From Halocaridina rubra (Eukaryota > Arthropoda > Malacostraca > Decapoda > Atyidae): DNA of 64,000 bases. The notes beneath the pieces were generated by a model. It saw only the letters and a list, made by a program, of their open reading frames with translations, was not told the origin of the DNA and searched no databases. The position numbers and the translations under genes are program-made. Below are positions 21,352 through 31,738 of the stretch, one piece after another. The stretch spans positions 1 to 64,000 of the forward strand of contig JAXCGZ010015136.1 in NCBI GenBank assembly GCA_037179515.1, in the 5' to 3' direction. Each line of letters opens with the position of its first letter. Position 1 is the first letter of the stretch.

Positions 21352-22215
21352 ATGGAAACCATCAAAACATTCGATGAGGAGCGTTACCTGGATATAATGA
21401 TTGCTAGGGGTGAGAGATACGGTTTTTCCCCAAGACAGAAGCTCTTCGAACGGGCTCATGAGAATATGGTTGACCGCCGAGATAAGCTGGAGAAGAGTGC
21501 AAGTGATGAGGCACAAGCACAACGTGATGAGGCACAAGCACAACGTGAACATGAGCTTGCGCTTGCTTGGCTTCGAGCGGGAATCCCAGACAGTTGTCCT
21601 TTATCCGGAAACAGAGATTACAGGAACTGGAAGCACAAGAGCCCCTCGCAGAACTTTAATCATCCAGCTCATCCTCCTCACACTCCTAAGCCTTATTATG
21701 GCCATGCACCCACACTCAAGAAGGATAACCCGGTAAGACCTAAGGCTCAGCAGTTCAGAGGCAAAGGCTATTACTCTGCTCCACCTTCCCAGGGTTTTCA
21801 GCCAAATTCTAAGAGCCACCACGCTTCCTCACACATCGGCGGCCCACATAGCCGTCTGGCCACTCACTCAGCCCATGTTGTGGAAACAGGGCCAGAAAGG
21901 GCCAATGAGGATAATGCCGAGGAACCACCACACAAACTTGCCAATGTGGAATTCATCGAACATGATGATCTGGAAATGATCCCAAAATGCCTAGAAACCA
22001 TAAATGGTGTGGAAGCTGAGATAGCCCTTGACACAGGGGCCAATGGCATACTTGTTGATGAGAGATTCATCAGGGATGAAGATTTTACCGGCAAAGTAGT
22101 TCCTGTGTGGGTTGCTGAAGGAACACCCCAAATACGACGCTGCTGTGTCATTAACCTGGATTGCAAATACTACAAGGGAAAAGCCCCAGCTGTGGCAGTG
22201 ATTGGGCTTATGTAA
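21352..22215 (+). pseudogene. Element C Gag-protease
   Basis: A 287-codon frame starting METIKTFDEERYLDIM, the first ATG after the leader. Residues ~40-80 are a charged helix with a repeated DEAQAQR unit. Residues ~90-175 are Pro/His/Lys-rich, like a nucleocapsid tail, but no CCHC zinc knuckle and no clear capsid are visible. This suggests an internal deletion or a very divergent capsid. From ~205 to the end is a retropepsin-like protease with catalytic ALDTGANG (Asp227). The frame ends at TAA (22213-22215), yet the same frame continues at 22216 with PVLMGRALNLVP, so the stop interrupts a longer polyprotein. Protease would cleave Gag-Pol in the particle. Confidence 0.75.
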
Positions 22216-22221
22216 CCTGTC

Positions 22222-23370
22222 TTGATGGGTCGTGCACTGAACCTAGTTCCTACTTTCCAGGCCGACCTCTACCATAAGGACATTTTTCGTTATAACTTCC
22301 CTCGGGGGAAGTCACATGAAGCCATTTCAGCAGCAACTCCTGGCTTCGATGCCAAGAATTTGGACGATTCTCCGACTGACTCCATTGAGTCTGCCGCAGT
22401 CAGTACACGTAATGTGGAACGCGGAGAGTTTCCCCCTCCTTTACCAGATGATGCACCTCTAGAGCCATTGAAGTCCTGTCCAGACTTTGCCAAATTGCAG
22501 CAAGACTGCCCCAGCCTCAAACGCTGGATGCAGCAGGCCACCGAGGAAAGGACCTTCACGGTGAGAGGAGGAGGCCAGATCACTTACGCCCTTGAAGATG
22601 GAGTACTTCGTAGGCATGTGACTAAAGATGGCCACACCTTTAAACGGTTGGTGGTGCCCGCTTCGTTGCATGCCGCCAGGCTATGTATGTGGCACACCAT
22701 TTACCTCTGAGTGGACACAGAGGCAAAGCAAAAACTCGGCACTGTCCTTCAGAAGGCTTTTGCATGGCCAAACATGTACGCCGAGGTAGACAGATATGTA
22801 GTCTCCTGCCCTGTCTGTCAATCCACCTCAACGGCACTGGTACCGAAAGTTCTCCCGGGGATAACTAAGCTCTCAATGGAGCCATTTTCCAAGGTCGCTA
22901 TTGACATATTAGGTCCTATTAATCCAGCTTCGTCCACGGGGAAACAGTTCCTGCTGGTATATGTTGACCTGGCAACAAGGTACCCAGATGCAGTGCCACT
23001 GTCTTCTATCACAACTGAAACAGTCACTCATGCCCTATTTGAAATCTGCTCCAGGGTTGGCTTTCCTTAGCAGGTCACTTCTGACAATGGAAGTCAGTTT
23101 ACAAGTAGGCACTTTGAGGCTTTCTGTAACCTTTTAGAAATGAAGCACATTTTTACGAGTGTCTATCATGCCCAATCAAATGGAGCATGCGAGAGCTATA
23201 ACATGACATTGAAGCGATGTTTGCGCAAGCTAGTGATAAATATACCTAGGCAGTGGGACAAGTACGTCCCTGCAGCAATTTTCTCCTTCAGAGACACGCC
23301 CCACGACACTACTGGATACTCGCCTTTCGAGCTGATTTATGGTCATAAGGTCAGAGACCCAATGGAATAG
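22222..23370 (+). pseudogene. Element C integrase, zinc-binding and catalytic core
   Basis: The frame continues from the protease. The zinc-binding HHCC part is at about 22690-22820 (AHHLPLSGHRG in a shifted frame, then CPVCQST). The catalytic core has Asp at 22903-22905 (VAIDILGPI), Asp at 23083-23085 (TSDNGSQF) and Glu at 23191-23193 (NGACESYN). The second Asp and the Glu are 35 residues apart, the DD35E spacing of retroviral and Gypsy integrases. Defects are a frameshift pair around 22680-22740 and an in-frame TAG at 23068-23070. The same TAG is in element B. Integrase inserts the cDNA and makes the 5-bp duplications seen here. It lies upstream of RT. Confidence 0.88.
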
Positions 23371-23374
23371 TGAC

Positions 23375-24118
23375 GTCCATGAGTATATTTTGAAGTTTTC
23401 GTCTCACCTCAAAAAAGCTTGGAAAACTATGCTTTGCTGGAAAGGACCGTACACTGTGGTACATTGGGTGACCCCTGACAATTATGTGCTAAATATTGAT
23501 GGCAATAACAGGAAATACTACATTAACCAGCTGAAGCTTTTTTGTGAGGACCCGGAGGCCCACAGGGATCCTGTGCGGGCACTCTCAGCAACCCCTATAG
23601 ATGCCCCCAGCATCAATAGAACCTCCGAGGCTGCAGCAACACAGGTGCCCCATTATTGCCACCCCTTACTTCCTATGTTGGAATACTCCACCCTTGCAGT
23701 GGAGACAGACTTACAGGAGTGGAGTTTTTCTGAAGAAGCCCCTCTGGCCACAGCCACTGCCCTTGCAATTGAAGACATAAGCCTAGCTTTTGATGATGGT
23801 AAGGATCCTGCCATTCCCACACACCAAAAGGAAAGTGTGAGTAATTGCATTATTAACTCCAGACTGCAACCGAGTCAACGGGAACAGCTGAACAGGTTAT
23901 TAGAGGACTATGAGAACGTCTTCAATGACCTCCCAGGTATTACCGCTACCCATGAGCATCATGTCAGATTGACTGACCCAGAGCCATTTCGGCATTCCTA
24001 TGGTCTTCCCCACCAGCTGTCCTTACGGCTGAAGGAAGATCTTGACACTTGGGTCCGCCACGGAATAGTTGAAAAGAGCATTACGCCTTGGTGTTCGCCG
24101 TTACTGGCGAACACCTAG
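23375..24118 (+). pseudogene. Element C integrase C-terminus, linker and RT N-terminus
   Basis: One frame runs from DVHEYILKFSSHLKKAW through MLCWKGPYTVVHWVTPDNYV, a GPY/F-type integrase C-terminal module, into INQLKLFCEDPEA. About 90 acidic linker residues follow, then the start of RT: LNRLLEDYENVFNDLPGI and VRLTDPEPFRHSYGLPHQL. This directly links integrase to RT in the order IN-RT. Compared with B (31738-30656), two short deletions are present, near 23368 and 23428. It ends at a TAG created by a local hairpin-like duplication at 24085-24132. Confidence 0.85.
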
Positions 24119-24132
24119 GCGAACACCAAGGC
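24085..24132. repeat. 15-bp inverted repeat with partial third copy in RT of C
   Basis: GCCTTGGTGTTCGCC at 24085-24099 is the perfect reverse complement of 24118-24132. Bases 24106-24115 (GGCGAACACC) are a further partial copy. Elements A and B have only one copy at this place. The change introduces the stop that splits the RT frame. Confidence 0.85.
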
Positions 24133-25327
24133 GAGATGGCAGTCACAGGTTCTGCCTTGACTGTCGTAAGCTTAACTCCCGTACCATCTTTGATGGAGAG
24201 CCCATTGCTGACGCCGAGCATATTTTCTCGTTGCTTTCCCAAGCCCGTTACCTGTCCAAGTTGGATCTGGCCAGTGGATTTTGGCAAGTCCCGATGAGCG
24301 AGACTACCAAGCCACTTATAGCCTTTTCCACTAGATATGGTCTATACCAGTTCAGGGTCATGCCTTTTGGTATGGTAAATGCCACTGGCTGCTTCAGCAG
24401 ACCCATGAGGATAGTACTACAGGATCTCGACAATGTTTCATGCTTTATAGACGACATCCTGGTGCATTCTCAGAATTGGTCATCGCACCTCGAGACTCTC
24501 CGCAGAGTTCTCACTCGTCTGAACCAGCATGGACTTCATTTAAAGCCTTCCAAATGTGAGATTGGTTTCACACAATTACAATATCTCAGCCACATGGTTG
24601 GAGAAGGAGTTATGTCAACTTTACATGACAGGGTACAAGCTATTAAGGATATGGAGAAACCTGCTACTCTCACTCAACTGAGATCATTCCTGGGTAGTGT
24701 TGGCTACTACCAACGGTTCATTCCACACTTTAATACTATCGCTGCCCCTTTGCAGCAAATGACCTCCTCAAAGCAAGGTAAAACCTCCCCTGTCCAATGG
24801 ACAGATGAAGCAGAGAGAGCATTTTTCAAGCTCCGAAAAGCATTTGTGGGTGAGCCAGTATTACAAGTGGTAAGCCCTGATTTTCCATTTATCTTGCAGA
24901 CCGACGCCTCAGACGAAGGCCTGGGTGCCATGCTCTTGCAAGTCCGATCAGACAACTCAGCAGAAATAGCTCCAGTGCGATATGCAAGCCGCAGGCTTCG
25001 CCCTGCAGAGCGAAATTACTCCACCATGGAGAAGGAAGCTCTAGCTGCATATTGGGTCATAAAGAAATTTGAAGTCCATCTGTATGGCCAACATTTTACA
25101 CTGAGAACCGACCACCGACGTCTCCTAATTTACAGACTGCAGACAAGCTAAATCCTCTCTTGAAAAGGTGGGCACTTTACCTGAATCTTTTCAAATTCAC
25201 TGCCCAACATGTTCATGGCCAGGACAATGACCTTGCTGATCTACTAAGTCGACGGTCGTTACCCTCAAATGAGGAAGCTGGTGCTGTTAGCCTAAATTTG
25301 ACTAGTCGGCAAAGATCACTTCTCTAA
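24119..25327 (+). pseudogene. Element C reverse transcriptase and RNase H
   Basis: From the inverted repeat to 25151 the frame carries the RT palm: FCLDCRKLNSRT, LDLASGFWQVPMSE, FRVMPFGMVNA, and CFIDDILVHS with the catalytic FIDD (24444-24455). The connection QLRSFLGSVGYYQRFIPHF and RNase H follow, with FILQTDASDEGLGAML (Asp at 24902), NYSTMEKEALAAYW (Glu) and LRTDH (Asp). A frameshift at about 25125 moves the last ~60 codons, ending in DLADLLSRRSLPS, into another frame up to TAA at 25325-25327. All motifs are Ty3/Gypsy type. With no integrase downstream, the pol gene ends here. Confidence 0.9.
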
Positions 25328-25951
25328 TGTGTTGTTTATTTTTTATGTTAATATTTTATGTCTTTAATACTGTACTGTACTTGTTTATTTTAGCGTACAA
25401 ACGTTATTCCTAATGGAAGACGAAAAAGATGAAGAATAATTCTTTGATCGTAGTTTTATATTTCCCTTTGTGGGACTTTGAAAGCCAGAACATGGCGGAG
25501 ACATTTTGGTTTAGTGTTGAATAGCTGAAAATGTTTTAAATCCAGTCGCCAATGTTAATGACGACGTGGTTCATATTTTACATTTGTGTATACTGTATTT
25601 TTTTTTTGTATATTATATTATTGCCTTCTTGCATGTGAAGCATTCTTAAACTTAAATGTTAATTATCACTGATATCTAATTGTGATTTAATTTTAATGAA
25701 ATTTGAAGTTGATCACATATCTTTTATGTTTTTGCATGTCATTTAATGTTTTGTTTATAAGACTTGTTAATTTTTCCTAATAGTATGATATGTTCCAGTG
25801 GTGGATCCCATTCTTATTGTTCATTTGTTTTTTCCATGAGAAGGATATATCATCCCTCATAATAACACTGAAGTCACTGTAACTTCCTCTGTTCTTTTTT
25901 CGCCTTCTGTAGTAGAATTTTGCTAAATCAATATTCTCTAGAAAGGGCCTT
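25328..25951 (+). mobile_element. Element C 3' untranslated region and polypurine tract
   Basis: About 620 bp without a coding frame between RNase H and the 3' LTR, homologous to B's 16859-17494. The last bases, CTAGAAAGGGCCTT (25938-25951), contain the purine run expected just before an LTR. No env gene is present. Confidence 0.8.
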
Positions 25952-28900
25952 TGTGACTGTGGGGTTTTAGGATGCTAGAGTGTTTTTAAGATTCTGTTTT
26001 ACTAAGGGGACTCAAAGTACCGAGCTCGGTTAAGAGCTCACAAACAGACAGGACAGATATTTGTACTTGAACACCCCATCTATATTACCATTAGTCGGTT
26101 AAATGAAACTCAGAATTCAACTTTCTTTTAATTTTGGAAATGCAATGACATTAAAAGAATTGAATTAAATTTCTCAAATTAAATTTTATGAAATGCTGCC
26201 TCGAATCCCGGAGGAGGTGAGTATGAGTTCGTTTCCCGGCACCACGGACGTATGCCAAGACTTTGGCCTCAACTCGATGATTACCTCTGTCACACAGGCA
26301 GAGTAGAATACAGGACACTGCAATTTCAGAAACAGAAATGACACACTGTTTATAATGGGAAACTGAAAGCATGAGCACACATATAATGAGTTTCCAATGT
26401 CATTCTACTGGATGAATATATATAGGTTATTCACAGCTAACCAGAAATATTTATGCTACCATAATAGCATACAAAACATTAATTCTTTACTGGTTTTAAA
26501 GAAAATAATATATTCACAATAAATGAAGAATAAGCAAGACAAATACAGTACTGTATGCATTCCTTAAATTGTGGGCAACCACAAAAGTTGCAATGCTTAT
26601 TACTGATATGCAATTAATATGGTAAAACACTCTATTTAGGATAAAGGAAGAATCTACGAGATAAATACAGTATTCATTCACTTTTAGTTATCAAGAACTT
26701 TGCAATGAAAAAAAAGGTGCAAAACCACCTTTTGAGGTATTTGCAACTTATAACTCAAAACACTTTATCCCCAACATATGAAGAATTAGCAAGATAAATA
26801 CGGTATGCATTCATTAAATTGTGGTTAACAAGAAATATTTGCATAGCCAACTGGGAAAAATTACCTTTTGAATATTTGCAATTTTGTTTTTTGGCAAATA
26901 GCTTTATTGACGAGTTTTTGAAGTAAAACACTTTATTTACGATGATAGAAAGGGGTGAAATGAAATTAGAATTTATTAGGAAGAGAGATAGATTTTTACG
27001 GGATCATAACCAGTCTTCAGAGGATGAGATTTTCGTTTATCACATTCAGTGAAAAGAAACTTCTCAGCAATATATATCAGCTGTAATTTACAGGTTATGG
27101 AATTAACTTTGGCATGTGAGATTCCAGTGTGGTAATCTACAAAATTTCGTGTGACTGGGAATGGAATCTGAGAATAGAAATCCATAAGATTTATCCAGTA
27201 ACGAATGTAACTAATTCTCGAAAATAAACCAATTTGCTTGACCCACGAGCTTTACCATACACTATCCCTCACCTTGTTGTGCTAGATGAATTCCTTGTTG
27301 TGCTAGAAGAATTCCTGTGAAGATGCCACGTAATTGGAATTTGAAAATAAACTTAGACTACCCAGGCGAGATGTTGCCTCTGGGCAGTCACGGCGCCAAA
27401 AGAGAGCGTCTCCTTGTTCCTCGTGACGTCATCTGTAGGAGACATTCCTAGAGCAGTAATTGGCTCTGATATCATTTTAAGGACTATTTTAGTGGTGGTC
27501 CCTGGCAGGCAATTATAGCAGAGATGCAAGGGAGAGACAGTATTTTTAGGTGCAACAAGTGGAAGCAAATAAAATAAAACGAGAATAATAATGAAAAGTT
27601 AGGTTACTGGTTATTTTTTTCTTAATTTTCTTGGCTCGTTGCAGACAGAAAAATAGGAGCAGCCTTTATATTGGGGCTATACTTCTACACGTACAAGAAG
27701 AGTAAATAAGCTATTTAAAATTAGCTATAAGCAAAAATACAAATTGCAAATAATCATAATCTGCGAAAGTCAAGAAGTGGGAATTAATTTTTTTAGTTAG
27801 AAAATAACAGTTATGTTACTAATTTATTTAATAAGGCATCTAACAGCCTCTGTTGACATTGAGCGAAACACTCTGTCACAGTGACAGAGTGTTTCGCTCA
27901 AAGTCACCAGAGGCTGTTAGATGCCTTATTAATCAATTTAGTAACTCAACTGTCATTTTTCTAACAAAAAAAAATAATTCCCTCTTTTTGACTTTTGCAG
28001 ATTATGATTATTTGCAATTTATATTTTAGCTTATAGCTAATTTTAAATATACCTTATTAACTCTTCTTGTACGTGTAGAAGTATAGTCCCGATATAAAGG
28101 CTGCTCCTACTTTTTTCCACCTCTTCACTGAACTCACCAGCTACGTTTTGTTTACAATTTTCTTATTATAAAAATTGTTCTTGCTGATAATTTTGTTATA
28201 AATTTGACCTTGCTGTTATGTCATTAGCTTGTCTAGATATATATCAGTAGCTTCTTTATTATTTGAGTACTTAAACTCCGTCTCCTACGAGCAAAGAATG
28301 TTCTAGAGATTGCTTACCGCTAACCTAACTTTCCATTATTATTCTCGTTTTATTTTATTTGCTTCCACTTGTTGCACCTAAAAATACTGTCTCTCCCTTG
28401 CATCTCTGCTATTATTGTCCACCAGGGACCACCATTAAAGTAGTCCTTAAATGATATCAGAGTCAGATACTGCTCTAGAATTGTATCCTGCAGATGACGT
28501 CACCAGGAGGGACAAGGAAGCCTCCTCTTTTGGCGCCCAAACTTCCAAGAGGCAACATCTCGCCTGAGCAGTCCAAGTTTATTTCAAACCTTGTTTACGT
28601 CACATCTTCACAGGATTTCATCTGGCACAACAAGGTGAGGGATAGTGCATGGTAAAGCTCGTGGGTCAAGCAAATTGGTTTTTCGAGAATTAGTTACATT
28701 CATTATTGGCTAAATCCTACAAATTTTTTCTCAGATTCCATTCCCACACAAATGAAATTTTGTAGATTACCTAACTGGAATCTCACTTGCCAAAGTTAAT
28801 TCCTTAACCTGGAAGTTACAGCTGATATACATTGCTAAGAAGTTTCATTTCATTGAATGTGATAAACGAAAATCCCATCCTCTGAAGACTTGTTATGAGC

Positions 28901-29983
28901 CCGTAAAAATCTATCCCTTTTCCTAATAAATTCTAAGTTCATTTTACCTCTTTCTATCATCATAAATAAAGTGTTTTACGTCAAAAACTCGTGAATAAAG
29001 CTATTTGCTATATAAATTGCAAATAATTAATCAGTTAGCTAAAGTGTTTTAAACTGCAAATAATTAAAAGGTAATTTTACCCTGTTGGCTTTGCAAATAT
29101 TTCCTGTTAACCACAATTTAATGAATGCATACTCTATTTATCTTGCTAATTCTTCATATGTTGGGGATGAAGTGTTTTGAGTTATAAGTTGTAAATACTT
29201 CAAAAGGTGGTTTTGCAACCTTTTTTTTCATTGCAAACAGTTCTTGATAACCAAAAGTGAATGAATACTGTCTTTATCTCGTAGATTTTTCCTTTATCCT
29301 AAATAGAGTATTTTACCTTATTAATTGCAAATCATTAATAAGCATTGCAACTTTTGTGGTTGCCCACAATTTAAGGAATACATACAATGCTGTATTTGTC
29401 TTACTTTTTCTTCATTTATTGTGAATAAATTGTTTTCCTTTAATACCACTAAAGAATTAATGGGTTTGTATGCTTTTATGGTAGCATAAATATTTCTGAT
29501 TAGCTGTGAATAACCAATATATTTTCATCCAGTAGAATAATATTGGAAACTCATTATATGTGTGTTCATGCTTTCAGTTTCTCAATATTAATGGTGTGTC
29601 GTTTCTGTTTCTGCAATTGCAGTGTCCTCTATTCTACTCTGCCTGTGTGACAGAGGTAATCGTCAAGTTGAGGCCAAAGTCTTGGTGTACATCCATGGTG
29701 CCGGGAAACGAAATCGTGCTCACCACCTTCGGGATTCGAGGCAGCATTTCATAAAATTTAATTAGAAAATTTAATTCAATTCTTTTAATATCACTGCATT
29801 TCCAAAATTAAAAGAAAGTTGAATTCTGAGTCTCATTTAACCGAGTCCAGGTATTACGTGTGGGGTGTTCAAGTGCAAATATATGTCCTGTCTGTTTGTG
29901 AGCTCTTAACCGAGCTCAGTACTTTGAGTCCTCTTAGTAAAACAGAATCTTAGCAAACACTCTACCATCCCCAACCCCCAACA
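25952..29983 (+). repeat. Element C 3' LTR, split by solo LTR D
   Basis: The LTR starts TGTGAC at 25952-25957. It is interrupted by D (25958-27880) and by the second copy of GTGAC (27881-27885), and then continues AGAGTGTTTCGCTCAAAG to ...CCCCCAACA at 29983. Net length is about 2104 bp, close to the 2112 bp of the 5' LTR. The right flank GAGCT completes the target duplication of C. Confidence 0.9.
25958..27880 (-). mobile_element. Solo LTR D (1923 bp) inside the 3' LTR of C
   Basis: A complete LTR in - orientation (TGTGGGG...CTCTGTCACA on the + strand) with no internal region. It is flanked by a 5-bp duplication GTGAC (25953-25957 and 27881-27885). Solo LTRs arise by recombination between the two LTRs of a full element. 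Because it landed near the edge of an LTR of its own family in opposite orientation, it creates an inverted repeat of almost 2 kb per arm centred at 27880/27881. Confidence 0.9.
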
Positions 29984-30692
29984 GAGCTACTTCTGCTGAG
30001 TTGTCTGATCGAGCTTGCAAGAGCACAGCACTCAGGCCTTCATCTGAAGCGTCGGTCTGCAAGATAAAGGGAAAATCAGGGTTTGCCATTTGTAATACTG
30101 GCTCACCCACCAATGCTTTTCGGAGCTTGAAAAATGCTCTCGCCGCTTCGTCTGTCTATTGGACAGGGGAGGTTTTATCTTGCTTTGAAGAGGTCATTTG
30201 CTGCAAAGGGTTAGCGATAGTATTAAAGTGTGGAATGAACAATTGATAGTAACTGACACTACCCAGGAATGATCTCAGTTGAGTGACAGTAGCAGGTTTC
30301 TCCATATCCTTAATAGCTTGTACCCTGTCAAGTAAAGGGGACATAACTCCTCTGACCAAGTGGCCGAGACACTGCAATTGTGTGAAACCAACCTCACATT
30401 TGGAAGGCTTTAAATGAAGTCCATGCTGGTTCAGACGATTGAGAAATCTGCGAAAAGTCTCAAGGTATGATGACCAATCCTGAGAATGCACCAGGATGTC
30501 GTCTATAAAGTATGAAATATTGTTGAGGTCCAGTAGTACTATCCTCATGAGTCTGTTGAAGCAGCCAGGGGCATTCACCATACCAAAAGGCATGACCCTG
30601 AACTGGCATAGACCATACCTTGTGGAAAAGGCTGTTAGAGGCTTGGTAGTCTCGCTCAGCGGGACTTGCCAAAATCCACTGGCCAGATCCAA
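29984..30692 (-). pseudogene. Element B RNase H start and RT palm
   Basis: It continues B's RNase H from the GAGCT junction. RNase H start and connection occupy 29989-30155 with an in-frame stop (Trp to TAG at 30153-30155). RT 30156-30692 has LASGFWQVPLSETTKPL, FRVMPFGMVNAPGCF, YFIDDILVHSQDW and QLRSFLGSVSYYQLFIPHF. Catalytic FIDD is intact. It agrees closely with C, so A, B and C belong to one family. Confidence 0.88.
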
Positions 30693-31738
30693 CTTGGACA
30701 GGTAACAGGCTTGGGAGAGTAACTAGAAAATATGCTCGGCATCAGCAATGGGCTCTCCATCAAAGATGGTACGGGAGTTAAGCTTACGACAGTCGAGGCA
30801 GAACCTGTGACTGACATCTCGCTTACGCACTGCCTGAAGCGGTGAACACCAAGGCGAATGCCCTTTTCAACTATTTCGAGGCGGACCCAAGTGTCAAGAT
30901 CTTCCTTCAGCAGTACGGACAGCTGGTGGGGAAGGCCATAGGAATGCCAAAATGGCTTTGGGTCAGTCAATCTGACATGATGCTCGATGGTAGCGGTAAT
31001 GCCTGGGAGGTTGTTGAAGACGTTCTCGTAGTCCTCTAATAGCCTGTTCAGCTTTTCCCATTGACTCGGTTGCAGTCTGGGGTTAATAATGCAATTACTC
31101 ACACTTTCCTTTCGGTGTGTGGGAATGGCAGGATCCTTACCATCATCAAAAGCTAAGATTTTGTCTTCTTTGGTGAGGGTGGTGGCTTTGGCCAGAGGGG
31201 CTTCTTTCGAAAAACTCCACTCCCATAAGTCTGTCTCCTCTGCAAGGGTGGAGTATTCCAATATAGGAATTAAGGGGTGGCTATAATGGAGCACCTGTGT
31301 TGCTGCAGCCTTGGAGGTTCTGTTGATGCTGAGGGCATCTACAGGGGTCGCTGAGAGTGCCAGCGCAGGATCCCTCTGGGCCTCCAGGTCCTCACAATAC
31401 AGCTTCAGCTGGTTAATGTGGTATTTCCGGTTATTGCCATCAACATTTAGCACATAACTGTCAGGGGTCACCTGGTGTATCACAGTGTATGCTCCTTTCC
31501 AGCATAGCATTAGCTTGCGATTATCTGTTGGAAGAGGTAAGAAAGCTCGATCTCCGGGTGTCAGGTCACGATGCCGGGCACGCTTGTCAAAGAGGAGCTT
31601 GGCAGTCTGCTGGTGACACTTAATGGCTAATTGGGCAGTTTTCCAAGCCTTTTTGAGATGGGACGAAAACTTAAAAATATATTCATGGACGTCCCTATCG
31701 TCATCTTCGATGTTAGGCAAATCCCAACATTCTGTCAA
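30656..31738 (-). pseudogene. Element B integrase C-terminus joined to RT N-terminus
   Basis: A single 360-codon frame that starts within integrase (MTECWDLPNIEDDDRDVHEY, residues 1-20). It passes a PGDRAFLPLP segment and MLCWKGAYTVIHQVTPDSYV (GPY/F-like, residues ~88-107), a linker, and reaches RT fingers with LEDYENVFNNLPGI and VRLTDPKPF (residues ~245-280). A frameshift near 30840 takes the end out of the RT frame. Because integrase and RT are continuous in one frame, this is the clearest evidence that integrase precedes RT in this family. It also contains the segments deleted from C. Confidence 0.9.

Larger units (their letters stand above)
17841..29983 (+). mobile_element. Element C: Ty3/Gypsy with PR-IN-RT-RH order, + strand
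   Basis: The most complete member of the family. It has 5' LTR 17841-19952, tRNA-Lys-type primer site 19957-19974, a ~1.4-kb leader with tandem repeats, Gag-protease 21352-22215, integrase 22222-23560, RT/RNase H 23800-25327, a 3' UTR, and a 3' LTR starting at 25952. The target duplication GAGCT is at 17836-17840 and 29984-29988. The 3' LTR is interrupted six bases in by solo LTR D. Pol order is protease-integrase-RT-RNase H, which is unusual for Ty3/Gypsy but known from Gmr1-like elements. Stops and frameshifts in Gag-PR, integrase and RT make it inactive. Confidence 0.9.

Noticed and set aside
22222..25327. Assigning element C to Ty1/copia because integrase precedes RT
   Set aside because: RT (FIDD, LDLASGFWQVP), RNase H and the GPY/F-like integrase end are Ty3/Gypsy type, and copia-type motifs are absent.
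27860..27901. Palindrome TGAGCGAAACACTCTGTCAC/GTGACAGAGTGTTTCGCTCA as terminal inverted repeats of a DNA transposon
   Set aside because: It is fully explained by solo LTR D inserted in the first bases of another LTR, with a 5-bp duplication; no transposase is present.
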